A DNA stretch of 53,152 nucleotides. Source: an uncultured Parvibacter sp. Its GTDB lineage: Bacteria; Actinomycetota; Coriobacteriia; Coriobacteriales; Eggerthellaceae. Positions 7,823 to 16,324 of this stretch are shown one piece after another. The stretch lies in assembly GCA_947649875.1 (NCBI GenBank), contig CANSTH010000005.1, positions 1 through 53,152 on the forward strand, in the 5' to 3' direction. Within the stretch, counting starts at the first letter, position 1; each line of letters starts with the position of its first letter. A program made the translations under genes and the position numbers. Under the pieces are notes generated by a model that did no database searches, was not told where the DNA came from, and was given only the letters and a program-made list of their open reading frames with translations.

Positions 7823-9595
7823 GTGGTGGAAGAAAACCCGCAGAACGGAAAGAGGCCGAGCATTCGGGATTACTCGGTGCATCGCCGTGAGGGTGCGCCT
7901 GCTCAGCGCAAACCCCTTTCGCCTGAGGGCAGTCGCATTCCCGCTGATGAGCCTCGTCCTTCTGTGCGCGATGAAATTCGCGCGCGGGAGCGCTTCTTGG
8001 GTGGGGAGGACCCTGCTGAAGAAACGGCGCGCGTGCAGCCTGAGGCTTCTTCTGTCGAGCAGACGCGTCGCCAACGGGCTGCGGAGCGTGTTGCCCGATA
8101 CGATGCCCAGCGCACGGCTCAGCTGGAGGGTGCATCCGATGGTGGTCGTCATGAGGCCCGATCGGCTGTTTCGGGCGATGACGGTCCGGGGCGCACAGCG
8201 CAGCACGGTGGTCACGCTTCTGCTCCCAAACGTCGCGGAAACCCCATAACGCGCCTGGTCAACCAATGGTTCGACCGCGTGATGGGGGCCATAAACGATG
8301 GCGGCCTCTCGGGACAAGAGGCCCAGTACGCCTCCCATCGCACCACTCGCGACTTCATCTGGAACACCGTGGGCGTAGGCGCATGGGGGATGGTGTTTCC
8401 CATCCTCACCATGATCGCTACCCAGCTGGTGGGGGTGGAGAGCGCCGGCATGCTGTCGATGGCCTTCGTGGTGGGCTCTCTTTTGTGGATCGTGGCCAAC
8501 TTCGGCGTGCGCACCTACCAGATATCTGATGTGAACGAAGCGCACTCCTTTGCCGATTACCAGGTGAACCGCTGGATAACCTGCGTGCTGATGGTAGTCA
8601 TTGGTTGCGCTTACTGCGCTATTCGCGGTTACGACTCCGAGATGTTCTACCTTTCTGTGGGCATCTTCCTCTACCGCATGGTGGACGGCCTGGCCGATGT
8701 GTACGAGGGGCGTCTGCAGCAGGTGGACAAGCTGTATCTGGCAGGCATTTCCCAAGCGCTGCGGTCGGTGTTGGCGCTGGTGGTGTTCGCCATTCTGCTG
8801 GTAATAACCCGCAATATGGTGGTGGCGGCTTTTGGCATGGCCATCGCGGCGGCCGCCACCTTCGTGGTGGTCACCTACCCGCTCACGTTGCTTGAAACGC
8901 CGAAATCGCGGAAAGTTTCCTGGGCCAGTGTGGGGCGGCTGTTCAAGCACACGGCGCCGCTGTTCGTGGCGTTGTTCCTGTATGCCCTCATCGACAATAT
9001 GCCGAAGTTCGTGATGGAGGGCGCTCTTTCCTACGATAACCAGCTGTACTTCAATGCGCTGTACTTCCCGGCCCAAGGAATCCTTATCACTTCGCAGTTG
9101 GTGTACAAGCCGTTGTTGGTGCGCATGGCCGGGGTGTGGCAAGATGCCTCAAAGCGGCGGCAGTTCGACCTCATCATGGTGGGCATCCTGGGAGTCATCG
9201 TGGCCGTCACTGCGGTCAACGTGCTCATCATGGGCTGGATAGGCATTCCCATCATGGGATTTCTTTACGGCATCGACTTCGAGCAGTTCCGCGGACTCAT
9301 GTACATCATGCTGGCGGCTGGTGGCGTTACGGCGGCCATAGATTTCATGTACCAAGTGATCACCGTGATGCGCCGCCAGAAGGACGTCACTACGCTTTAC
9401 CTGGTCACATTTGGATTCTCGCTATTCGTTCCTATCCTGCTGGTCATGTTCACGGGGCTGCCGGGCGCGGTGATAGGCTATCTCATCGTGATGACTTTGC
9501 TGTTCGTGCTGCTGGTATGGGAGTACTTCCGCATTCGCAAGGACATGGCCCATGAGGCGCAGCTGCGCCAGGCGCGGGAGGGCGCAGCAGAATAG
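7823..9595 (+). CDS. Polysaccharide flippase-like (MATE/MVF) membrane protein with long charged N-terminus
   Basis: Resembles the Wzx/MviN-type lipid-linked oligosaccharide flippases of the MOP superfamily. About 12-14 TM helices run from about residue 178 to the C-terminus (first one in FIWNTVGVGAWGMVFPILT). The first 170 residues are unusual: hydrophilic, rich in Arg, Glu, Gln and Ala, and probably disordered and cytoplasmic. The proposed start is a GTG with GGAAGG upstream; no ATG in frame would keep the whole N-terminal region. A TATACT -10 lies about 100 bp upstream. No glycosyltransferase genes are adjacent, so the substrate (wall polysaccharide or lipid II) cannot be assigned. It ends in a charged cytoplasmic tail. 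Confidence 0.75.
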   Translation: MVEENPQNGKRPSIRDYSVHRREGAPAQRKPLSPEGSRIPADEPRPSVRDEIRARERFLGGEDPAEETARVQPEASSVEQTRRQRAAERVARYDAQRTAQLEGASDGGRHEARSAVSGDDGPGRTAQHGGHASAPKRRGNPITRLVNQWFDRVMGAINDGGLSGQEAQYASHRTTRDFIWNTVGVGAWGMVFPILTMIATQLVGVESAGMLSMAFVVGSLLWIVANFGVRTYQISDVNEAHSFADYQVNRWITCVLMVVIGCAYCAIRGYDSEMFYLSVGIFLYRMVDGLADVYEGRLQQVDKLYLAGISQALRSVLALVVFAILLVITRNMVVAAFGMAIAAAATFVVVTYPLTLLETPKSRKVSWASVGRLFKHTAPLFVALFLYALIDNMPKFVMEGALSYDNQLYFNALYFPAQGILITSQLVYKPLLVRMAGVWQDASKRRQFDLIMVGILGVIVAVTAVNVLIMGWIGIPIMGFLYGIDFEQFRGLMYIMLAAGGVTAAIDFMYQVITVMRRQKDVTTLYLVTFGFSLFVPILLVMFTGLPGAVIGYLIVMTLLFVLLVWEYFRIRKDMAHEAQLRQAREGAAE

Positions 9596-9873
9596 CGCGG
9601 CGATGCGGGAATTGATGCAAGGTGGCAGTTGCACGGCGCTGCAGCAAAGCGGCATTGCGGGTCAGTAATTCCGGGGCGATACCCTGGGTGCTCGCGGGGC
9701 GTTTCCTTACGATTTCTTTATCAATACGTGATTTTCTGCATCTGGGCCATAGGGTAGAATGCTAGCTATGCGAAAGATGGCGGCTGCGCTGGTGTGGCCA
9801 GAGCGCTCGGAGTGCGTTTGGGCTCGCTGGGATAGCGTGCAGACGGCTGCCTTGTGAGTAGAAAGAGGTAGAA

Positions 9874-10971
9874 ATGGCTGACGAGAACCCGAGCCAGCAA
9901 GCTTCCGAGGGAGCCCCCGAAGAGAAACCGGCCACCGTGTCGGCGCCAGAAGGGTGGGACGAGGCCTTTGGGGCCGATGCCCCCAAGCCCACGGCTTCCC
10001 CTGAGGCCGCCCAGTCGGCGGTTGCGCAAGAGCCGTGGCAACCGAAAGACGAGGGAGTTGGCGCTTACGGGGCCGCGCCTGGTGCCCAGTACGGCACCCC
10101 GAACTCAGCTCAGCCCCAGCAGCCGGGCGCTGCCCCTTATGCCGCTGCTGGCGGATTCGGCGGTCAGCCGCCGCAAAACCCTTCCGGCCAGGCTTGGCAG
10201 CAGCCGGCTCCCGCAGGGGCGCCCATTCCCACTACCGCTTATGCGAAGAGCTGCCTTTCCGCTGGTTGGGCCGATTGCAAGCAACCGGGTTTCTGGAAGA
10301 AAACCGCCTTCATGGGGCTAATTGAGCTGGTGCCCATTTTGAACTTCGTGAACCAGGGCTACATGCTGGAGTGGAGCAAGGAAGTGCCGTTCGGCGGTCG
10401 TACCTCGCTGCCCCAGAAGGTAGTGACGGGTCGCAACTTCGAGATTGGCTTCTATGCGTTTGTCATCTCGCTGGTGTTTTCGCTGGTGGCGGGTCTGGCC
10501 GGTGGGATATTGGGATGGATTCCCCTCATTGGCTGGATTGCCACTGTGGTCATCGGCTTCTTGGTATCCATGTTCACTTATATCCTGAACTTGCGTATGG
10601 CGATGCGTTCCCAGCTGGGCGAAGGCTTCAAAGTGGGAGACGCGTGGAAGGCTATCAAGCGTGACTGGAGCGGGCTTTTGTGGGCCATCTTGGCCCCGGG
10701 GCTGATTGCCGCAGGTGTCATTTTGGTGGTCTCCCTGGTGTACACCTTCCTTGCGGTGCTGTTCCTGATTCCGGTGATTGGCATGACGGCCTATCCCGAC
10801 CCCGCCTATATGGTGAGCGCAATCGTGGGCGGTGGCCTTGGGTTCGCGTTGCTCACCTTGGTGTTCGCCTACATCTGCTCGTGGGCCGGTGTGGTTTCTC
10901 AGCTGGTGGGTTACCGTGCGGCCGCTCACTGGGTGGCCCGTTATGCTGGCGAGTGGACCTACCTGGTGTAG
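9874..10971 (+). CDS. DUF4013-like multi-pass membrane protein with Pro/Gln-rich N-terminus
   Basis: The first 120 residues are low-complexity (Pro, Ala, Gly, Gln), probably a disordered cytoplasmic arm. The remainder contains about six TM helices in the pattern of DUF4013 proteins, including FMGLIELVPILNFVNQGYMLEW, whose end is a typical DUF4013 feature, and a long conserved amphipathic stretch containing WKAIKRDWSGLLWA. The family has no established function. The start is clear: AAAGAGGT lies 5 nt before the ATG. The gene appears monocistronic; a weak -10 (TAGAAT at 9754-9759) lies upstream. Confidence 0.7.
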   Translation: MADENPSQQASEGAPEEKPATVSAPEGWDEAFGADAPKPTASPEAAQSAVAQEPWQPKDEGVGAYGAAPGAQYGTPNSAQPQQPGAAPYAAAGGFGGQPPQNPSGQAWQQPAPAGAPIPTTAYAKSCLSAGWADCKQPGFWKKTAFMGLIELVPILNFVNQGYMLEWSKEVPFGGRTSLPQKVVTGRNFEIGFYAFVISLVFSLVAGLAGGILGWIPLIGWIATVVIGFLVSMFTYILNLRMAMRSQLGEGFKVGDAWKAIKRDWSGLLWAILAPGLIAAGVILVVSLVYTFLAVLFLIPVIGMTAYPDPAYMVSAIVGGGLGFALLTLVFAYICSWAGVVSQLVGYRAAAHWVARYAGEWTYLV

Positions 10972-11124
10972 GGTTTGCGGCTTGCCAGTGCGGAAGGTGC
11001 CATTGCCCACTATGCCATGCAGCGGCCTGGCAGTTCATTGGCGCGAAGGGCCCATCTGCGCTTTGCCTTGATGTGTTTCTAATTGCGGCAATTGCGCTTT
11101 TCGCCGCGTAAACCGCTTGTGTGC

Positions 11125-11153
11125 TTGATGCCGAGGCGATGTTGTGGGAGAAT
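11125..11153 (+). promoter_or_regulatory. Promoter of tRNA-Val
   Basis: TTGATG (-35) and GAGAAT (-10) are separated by 17 bp and end 21 bp before the mature tRNA 5' end. Confidence 0.5.
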
Positions 11154-11174
11154 GCTTAGGCCCTAAAGGCAAAT

Positions 11175-11249
11175 GGTCGAGTGGCGCAGCGGGAGCGCAG
11201 GTGCCTTACAAGCACAAGGTCGGGGGTTCAAATCCCTCCTCGACCACCA
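11175..11249 (+). tRNA. tRNA-Val (anticodon TAC)
   Basis: A full cloverleaf can be drawn. The acceptor GGTCGAG pairs with CTCGACC, the anticodon loop is CTTACAA, the T-arm loop is TTCAAAT, and CCA is encoded. One terminal pair of the anticodon stem (G-A) is mismatched. It has its own promoter and terminator. Confidence 0.93.
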
Positions 11250-11261
11250 TTCTTGAAACAG

Positions 11262-11295
11262 AGAAACCCCAGGTCAGCTCCTGGGGTTTCTTGTT
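11262..11295 (+). terminator. Rho-independent terminator after tRNA-Val
   Basis: A perfect 12-bp stem (11262-11273 with 11280-11291) with loop TCAGCT is followed by TTGTT, 12 nt after the tRNA 3' end. Confidence 0.9.
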
Positions 11296-11579
11296 GTGAC
11301 TCGCTGTAACCTGCTAAAACTTATGCAACATTTTGTAGCGAAGAGCTCCCAGAGAAACCAGTCTGTGCCGGGTTGCCAAGTTTTTCGCGATGCAAGTTTT
11401 TTGCGGTGGTGGTTCGGATGCTCGTTTTTGTCTCCCCGCCGGCAACTTGGTGGTTACCTAGCGGTTACAGGGCGCGAGATGGGGAATCATCGGGTGCTTT
11501 TCTCATTTATAGTCCAATGTGTTCGATGTGCTTTGCGCGCCGAATGCCGCGCACGTTTGGTTCGAGGGAAGGGGATCCC
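11296..11579. other. Gap of 284 nt, no gene supported
   Basis: An open frame on the plus strand can be extended back to 11373, but its upstream part lacks coding character and a ribosome site. The region is more AT-rich than its surroundings (several T-runs), as expected for a promoter region, but no clear -35/-10 pair is seen. Confidence 0.4.
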
Positions 11580-12242
11580 ATGAATCTGAGGAAAACCGTT
11601 GCTGCTGATTTCGTAGTTGCCTTTGCCGCGCTGGTAGGGCTCGTGGTGGCCGTGGCCGTCTCTTTGGCCCCCGCAAGTGCATTTGCAGCTGAGCCGCCGC
11701 TGGAAGCGGGGTTCTACAGCGCCCAAGTGGAAACCTCCTCCGATGCCGAGGCGCTTACATCCGTTGTTGATTCCCCTTGCCTCTTGGAAGTGCCCAGTAC
11801 TGGTCAAACGGTGGCGCGCATTGCGTGGAGCAAGAACGATGTGGTGCGCATGATTGTGAATGACGTGGAGTACCTGCCCAGCTCATCCGATGTGTCCGAG
11901 TTCGTGATACCCGTCTTGGTCCTGGATGAGCCGCTTTCGGTTCAGGTGGAGGTAGCCAGCCAGCCAAACGAGCTGTTAACGGCGCAGCTTACGTTCTTCG
12001 CTGCCAGCGTTGATAATTCCGATGAGGCGCTGGACGCTCTTGCCGCCGACACAGAATACGAGGCCGTGCCGCTGTCATTGGAGGGGGAGGGGCAGGAATC
12101 CTCTAGTATGGAGGCGGCCGCCAATTCCCAACAAGCAACACCGTCGGTGGAGTGGGTTACGTTCGCCGGTTGGGCAGTGATTGCCGTGGTGGTTATCGGC
12201 ATTGGCGCCAGCATCTTCATTCGGGTGCGGAAGGGCAAGTAG
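11580..12242 (+). CDS. Secreted, C-terminally membrane-anchored surface protein with one beta-sandwich-like domain
   Basis: A Sec signal peptide (about residues 1-36, cut after ASAFA) is followed by a single compact domain. A Glu/Ser/Ala-rich linker, a TM helix (about 193-216) and a short RVRKGK tail complete the protein. The domain pattern (ARIAWSKND, then VEYLP, then FVIPVLVLDEPLSVQV) resembles, from memory, small domains found in Gram-positive surface proteins linked to iron/haem uptake; this is an inference and no haem ligand is assigned. An AGGGAAGGGG ribosome site selects ATG 11580 over an upstream extension. The next gene begins 40 nt later on the same strand. Confidence 0.6.
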   Translation: MNLRKTVAADFVVAFAALVGLVVAVAVSLAPASAFAAEPPLEAGFYSAQVETSSDAEALTSVVDSPCLLEVPSTGQTVARIAWSKNDVVRMIVNDVEYLPSSSDVSEFVIPVLVLDEPLSVQVEVASQPNELLTAQLTFFAASVDNSDEALDALAADTEYEAVPLSLEGEGQESSSMEAAANSQQATPSVEWVTFAGWAVIAVVVIGIGASIFIRVRKGK

Positions 12243-12281
12243 CGGCAAGGGCTTGGTGCGGGCAACAACGAAAGCAGGCGG

Positions 12282-12581
12282 ATGGGATCAATCCAAAACA
12301 TCGACCACGCTTCCTTCTTCACCAATCGGAAGTGCCCCTATTTTCCCTGCCATGAGGGACTGGATCCGCAGAGCTTTAACTGCCTGTTCTGCTATTGCCC
12401 ACTGTATGCCTTGGGTTCGAAGTGCCCGGGAAACTTCTCCTATTTGGATAACGGCGTGAAAGACTGCTCCCAGTGCCTGCTGCCCCATGAGGGGGACGGC
12501 TTTTCGGCCATTGTTCTGGATTACTGGCCCCAGGTGAGTGCGCTTGCCTCGCGCTGTTTCGGTGGGGACGCTGCGCGGTAG
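12282..12581 (+). CDS. Cysteine-rich small domain protein
   Basis: A 99-aa cytoplasmic protein carrying the whole Cys-rich small domain: RKCPYFPCHEG, FNCLFCYCPLY, KCPGNF and KDCSQCLLPH. The ten or so Cys/His positions suggest a bound metal or Fe-S cluster. Relatives occur in anaerobes and archaea, sometimes beside corrinoid genes, but no such genes are nearby. Function is unknown. The start is ATG 12282 after AGCAGGCGG. Confidence 0.75.
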   Translation: MGSIQNIDHASFFTNRKCPYFPCHEGLDPQSFNCLFCYCPLYALGSKCPGNFSYLDNGVKDCSQCLLPHEGDGFSAIVLDYWPQVSALASRCFGGDAAR

Positions 12582-12753
12582 GCGATGCCGTATGGCGGGG
12601 GCGCTCGCGGTAGCCTTTGTTTCTGGCATTTTCGCGCAGGGGATGGCCTCTGGCGGCTAGGAGCGGTGCGCGCCTGCGGCGAATGGGATACAATGGCCGG
12701 GCACGAAACAAACCTCAATTATTCCAGCGTGCAGGTCGGAAGGTCTTATTTGC

Positions 12754-14070
12754 ATGGATCGTCGTCCCTCCAAGAGAAAAGGGCGCCAGGCCACCCAGAA
12801 GGGTGCATATGGCCAGGTGGCTCAAGCCAAATCCCTCAAAGTGAAGCGCAAGCGCAAAGGGGCCCTGGGGGCCATTGTGGTGGTACTGCTGTTCTCAGTG
12901 GTGGCCGTGCTAGCGTTTCCCCAGGCGCGCGCATTTATTACCCAAACACCGGTGGGTGGTCCGCGCACGGTGCTTACTCAGCAGCGGGTGGATATTGCTA
13001 TCGAGCGCCTGGAATTGCCAGCGCCCGACCTCTCTGGATTGGCCTACGTGGACGCAGCCAGCTTAATTGGCCCGCGCTTCGAAGACGTTGAGGTGGGGGA
13101 GGTGCAGAAGCACATCTCTGGTGCAACGGAAGTGTTCACCCAGAAGGTTACCGCCACGGCTCATTACACGAACAAGTCGGTGAAGATAACGGTGCCCGTG
13201 TCTTTTGAGTTCACTTACGATGACGGCAACGACACATGGGAGCAGGGGCCGGTAACCGAGGAGGGCCAAACGGTGCAACCGGTGGCGCCTCCCAGCGCTA
13301 CGGCCATCGCCAACAACATCGGTGAGCTTCTGGGCAGCTACGACAGTCAGCTGGCTTCCGAGTTCGAGGGCGCTTCCAGCACGGTAGTGTCCCAGCTCAC
13401 CGCAGAGGGCGGTACCATGGAGGTGAATTTGCTGAAATCGCGGCAAGAGGAAACTGTCACCATGACCGTGACCTGCAAGGTGGATTGGTCGGACGAAAAG
13501 GGCTGGATACCGGTGGTGGTGGGCACGACAACGCCGAAAGTTACCGATAAATCGGTTATGTCGAAGCTGAGCTGCAAGCCCGGCGCTCTCGTGCGTTTGC
13601 AGGGCACATTGGTAGCGGAGGGCAACGGCTACCTGTTGCGGCTCGATGGCCCCATGCGCCTCACCATGGATGGCCGCTCGTGGGACTTGGATGTGGTGAG
13701 CCTGGTGCCCGGATCGGACATGGCCTGCTATTTCGACCCTCCCGTAGTGGAAACGGACCAGCCGCAAGCTGCCGAGGATGAGGCAGAACGGGCGGCTGAG
13801 GAGGCGGCGAACGACGCAGAGGTAATCGATCCCGAAGATGAGGGCGCCGTAGCCGCCGAGGATGACGCTGTCGAGAATTCCGAAGAGGAAGAACCGGAGA
13901 AGAAGCGCGACACCGTTGAGATCTCCACGCTCGTAGGGTATCGGGTGTCTGTGGTTGGCACCATCTCGCTGACTGGCAACAAGTCCGGCGTGGGAAATAG
14001 TCCTTCGGACGACAGCTGGGGAAAGATATACCCTGTTCAGGTGACCCTTTCCGAGGTCCAGAAGCTGTAA
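12754..14070 (+). CDS. Unrecognised membrane-anchored extracytoplasmic protein
   Basis: The first 36 residues are very basic (Lys/Arg), followed by one TM helix (about 37-60, GALGAIVVVLLFSVVAVLAF), giving an N-in, C-out protein. The outer part (about 60-330) looks beta-rich with no motif I recognise. A strongly acidic segment (about 335-390, many Glu/Asp/Ala) separates it from a final 45-residue beta-like segment. The strong basic-inside/acidic-outside polarity suggests interaction with the wall or membrane surface. GGAAGG precedes the ATG. Product and role are unknown. Confidence 0.6.
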   Translation: MDRRPSKRKGRQATQKGAYGQVAQAKSLKVKRKRKGALGAIVVVLLFSVVAVLAFPQARAFITQTPVGGPRTVLTQQRVDIAIERLELPAPDLSGLAYVDAASLIGPRFEDVEVGEVQKHISGATEVFTQKVTATAHYTNKSVKITVPVSFEFTYDDGNDTWEQGPVTEEGQTVQPVAPPSATAIANNIGELLGSYDSQLASEFEGASSTVVSQLTAEGGTMEVNLLKSRQEETVTMTVTCKVDWSDEKGWIPVVVGTTTPKVTDKSVMSKLSCKPGALVRLQGTLVAEGNGYLLRLDGPMRLTMDGRSWDLDVVSLVPGSDMACYFDPPVVETDQPQAAEDEAERAAEEAANDAEVIDPEDEGAVAAEDDAVENSEEEEPEKKRDTVEISTLVGYRVSVVGTISLTGNKSGVGNSPSDDSWGKIYPVQVTLSEVQKL

Positions 14071-14097
14071 GCTTCGTTTTCAAAATCTATACCTTTA

Positions 14098-14211
14098 TGG
14101 GCCCGCCCGACAGCTCGCCGCGGGGGAACGCCGGGAGGCGGTTCGCCGAGCGTCGGGTGCTTCTTCCCGCATCGAACGCAGGCTTGTCGAATCGGCCCAC
14201 CTCCGGGAGAG
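14098..14211. repeat. Intergenic inverted-repeat element, copy 3
   Basis: The right end (14170-14211) matches copy 1 at 38 of 42 positions. The left end is more diverged, but TGGGCC and CGACA keep the same spacing as in the complement of the right end. An AAGAA/TTCTT stem-loop follows, as a stem-loop follows copy 1. Confidence 0.6.
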
Positions 14212-14528
14212 CGCCGACTAAGAACCTATAGATTTCTTGGAGCCGACTCTGCGTCTTCGGTGGTGCTCCTTTTGCGTTGCACTGAGGGTGGGGCGTTGAA
14301 AACCTGCTGGATTCGCGATGGCTGGGCACATCTGGTTTGTCGGGCACTTTGGATGGGCCGGAGATTGTCTGTTGCCCCCTTATGGAGTTGACATCGGCGG
14401 GCTGGTGAAAATCGGTAAGCCTGCTGCCAACGGTTTGGCGCCACGCTGGCGAACGCGGGGCCTATTCTGCCTCTCAGGGAAATCATGAGTTGCTTTGGTT
14501 TCCAGTCACAGGAAAAGGGAGGCTTAGC
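14212..14528. other. Leader of the Tad operon, 317 nt without a gene
   Basis: It contains a perfect TTGACA -35 at 14388-14393; the hexamer 17 bp downstream (ATCGGT) is a poor -10, so activation may be needed. An open frame running from 14490 is the upstream extension of cpaB and is rejected as its start. Confidence 0.4.
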
Positions 14529-15428
14529 ATGGGTCGAAGAACCGCGGTTTTGGGAATTGCGAGCGGTTTGGCATGTGCGCTATGTGTGGGGCTGTATGCA
14601 TTCCAGATCGATCAGGAGGCGCAGCTGCAGCGGGCTGAGGCCTTGGAAAAGTACGGCGGCTCGCAAGTAGAGGTATATGTGGCCAGGCGTGATTTGGCGG
14701 CAGGCGAGGCCATCGATGACTCGGCAGTGGAAAAGCGCCAATGGCTGGCAGAGCTTTTGCCTGACGGGGCCGTAACCGACTTGGAGTTGGTGCGGGGCTC
14801 ATTGTTGAACAGCCCGGTGTTTGCCGGGGAGGTGGTATGCGCCGGCCGTCTCAAGGCCGATACGGATCAATTGACGGTGCCTAAGGGCATGTGCGCCCTG
14901 TCGGTGCCGGGGAAAGACGTTCAGACCGTGGGCGGCCGTTTAGCGGCGGGCATGGAGGCAGACGTGTACGTGACCGGGCCTTCCGGGTCGTCTTTGCTGG
15001 CCGAGCGCGTTGCCGTACTGGCAGTGGGCAAAGAAGGGGGAGTGGGCTCAGGAAACTGCTGGGTGACCATTGCTGTGGAGCCTTCTCTGGTGCAGGAAAT
15101 GGTTCAGGCGGCGCAATCTTACGAGCTGTATTTCGCTATGCCCGGCGCGGATACTCGGCCGGGCGATGAGCCTCAGGAGAAATTGACGCGAGGAAATGTC
15201 CCTGAGCCTGGCCAGGCCGAGGATCGCGCTCAGGCAGCCGGGACGTCCGTCTCTGCAGGGGCGTCTGATGAGCTAGCTGAACGCGAAAATACGGATGTGG
15301 CCATTGAGGGAGATGCGCCTGGCGGGGCGGCAGTGGCGCAGCTCGACGCAGATGCGGCGGATGATGCGCGCAGGGCCGGCGAAGCGAACGAACATGGGGA
15401 ACGTGCGCAGGATGGGGGAGAGGCATAA
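14529..15428 (+). CDS. cpaB: Pilus assembly protein CpaB/RcpC family
   Basis: First gene of the Tad/Flp pilus operon. An N-terminal membrane anchor (about 5-27) is followed by a SAF-type domain (EVYVARRDLAAGEAIDDSAV) and the RcpC/CpaB region that includes VPGKDVQTVGGRLAAGMEADVY. The last 80 residues are a low-complexity Ala/Glu/Asp-rich tail not typical for the family. In Gram-negatives the protein works at the secretin; no secretin is present here, so in this monoderm it probably acts at the outer membrane face or wall. AGGGAGG 6 nt upstream fixes the start. The stop and next start overlap (TAATG). Confidence 0.8.
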   Translation: MGRRTAVLGIASGLACALCVGLYAFQIDQEAQLQRAEALEKYGGSQVEVYVARRDLAAGEAIDDSAVEKRQWLAELLPDGAVTDLELVRGSLLNSPVFAGEVVCAGRLKADTDQLTVPKGMCALSVPGKDVQTVGGRLAAGMEADVYVTGPSGSSLLAERVAVLAVGKEGGVGSGNCWVTIAVEPSLVQEMVQAAQSYELYFAMPGADTRPGDEPQEKLTRGNVPEPGQAEDRAQAAGTSVSAGASDELAERENTDVAIEGDAPGGAAVAQLDADAADDARRAGEANEHGERAQDGGEA

Positions 15429-16324
15429 TGGGCGAGGCGCAAGACGTGCGGCTTTCGGGGCAACAGGGAGTTGTCCTGTCGGTGGTCAGCGCCGGTGGCG
15501 GCGCGGGGAAAAGCTCGGTGTGCACCGCTCTGGCGCAGCAGTGCTGCAGCAGGGGGCTGTCGGTTCTCCTCCTGGACGGCGATTGCCAGTTTGGTGATTG
15601 TGCCAGGATGTCGAACGATGCAGCCGTGCTCTCCTTCCCCCAGGTTCAAACACTGTGCGAGGGCGATGGCCCCGAACTCCCCTGCGGGCTTGTTGTGGTG
15701 GCGCCAGACGCCATAGAGTACGCCGAGCATCAAAGCCCCAAATTGCCTCTTCTGGCCCGCCAGGCAACCCAGTGGTTCGATGTGGTGGTTGTCAACACGG
15801 CCAGCGTATGGGCCGATCCGCTTGTCTCGCTCATGGAATCAAGCGACCGCGTGCTATTCGTGGTCGGTCAGTCGGCATCATCGGTTCTGGGCACAAAACG
15901 GGCGCTCGATTTGTGCTTGCGCTGCGGCATTGCCACCGGCGCGTTCCTGTTTTTGCTTAATCGCTGCTCCCGGCACAGCCTTTTCACCTCCATCGATATT
16001 TCTTGCGCTTTGGGAGGCGTTCACGTGCTGGAGTTGCGGGAGGGGGGCGCCGAGGTGGAAGAGCTGCAGGGTTGTGGCTTGTCGCGGCATCTTCTGCGGG
16101 ACGGGAACCCTTTCTATTGCAGCATGGAGTGTGCCGTGGAGGAGCTGCTTGGCCAGCGCGCCGGCACGGCAGAAGAGGATGAGGTGACGATCGTCAAGGC
16201 TTCGCCAGCGCGAAAAGGGGCGTTTTTCACTCAGAGACGCAGGGGCGAGTCGCACAAGAGGGGCAAACACCAGGGCAGCTCGGCGCTTGCGGAGGAAGAA
16301 CGGGAGGAAGCGCTATGGCGATGA
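15428..16324 (+). CDS. CpaE/TadZ-like P-loop ATPase of the pilus locus
   Basis: MinD/ParA-type ATPase that in Tad systems places the pilus machine at the membrane or pole. The N-terminal P-loop reads SAGGGAGKSS; the signature Lys of the deviant Walker A motif (KGGxGK) is replaced by Gly, while the second Lys is kept. Switch/Walker B-like segments are VLLLDGDCQFGDCARM and FDVVVVNTASVWADP, the latter without a clear catalytic Asp. The usual N-terminal receiver-like domain of CpaE is missing. A basic Lys/Arg tail (about 255-290) could bind membrane or DNA. ATPase activity may therefore be weak. It overlaps its neighbours by 1 and 10 nt. Confidence 0.75.
   Translation: MGEAQDVRLSGQQGVVLSVVSAGGGAGKSSVCTALAQQCCSRGLSVLLLDGDCQFGDCARMSNDAAVLSFPQVQTLCEGDGPELPCGLVVVAPDAIEYAEHQSPKLPLLARQATQWFDVVVVNTASVWADPLVSLMESSDRVLFVVGQSASSVLGTKRALDLCLRCGIATGAFLFLLNRCSRHSLFTSIDISCALGGVHVLELREGGAEVEELQGCGLSRHLLRDGNPFYCSMECAVEELLGQRAGTAEEDEVTIVKASPARKGAFFTQRRRGESHKRGKHQGSSALAEEEREEALWR

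Noticed and set aside
7715-9142. 475-codon frame antisense to the flippase gene
   Set aside because: His/Gln/Arg-rich shadow composition; the sense frame has clear TM helices.
11041-11111. Hydrophobic frame end after the DUF4013-like gene
   Set aside because: It is the tail of a shadow frame of the upstream gene and has no start or ribosome site of its own.
11373-11579. N-terminal extension of the surface protein
   Set aside because: Would hide the signal peptide; the ATG at 11580 has an excellent ribosome site.
14388-14416. TTGACA-based strong promoter for the Tad operon
   Set aside because: The -35 is perfect but the -10 at 17 bp is poor, so it is noted only in the leader entry and not claimed as a promoter.
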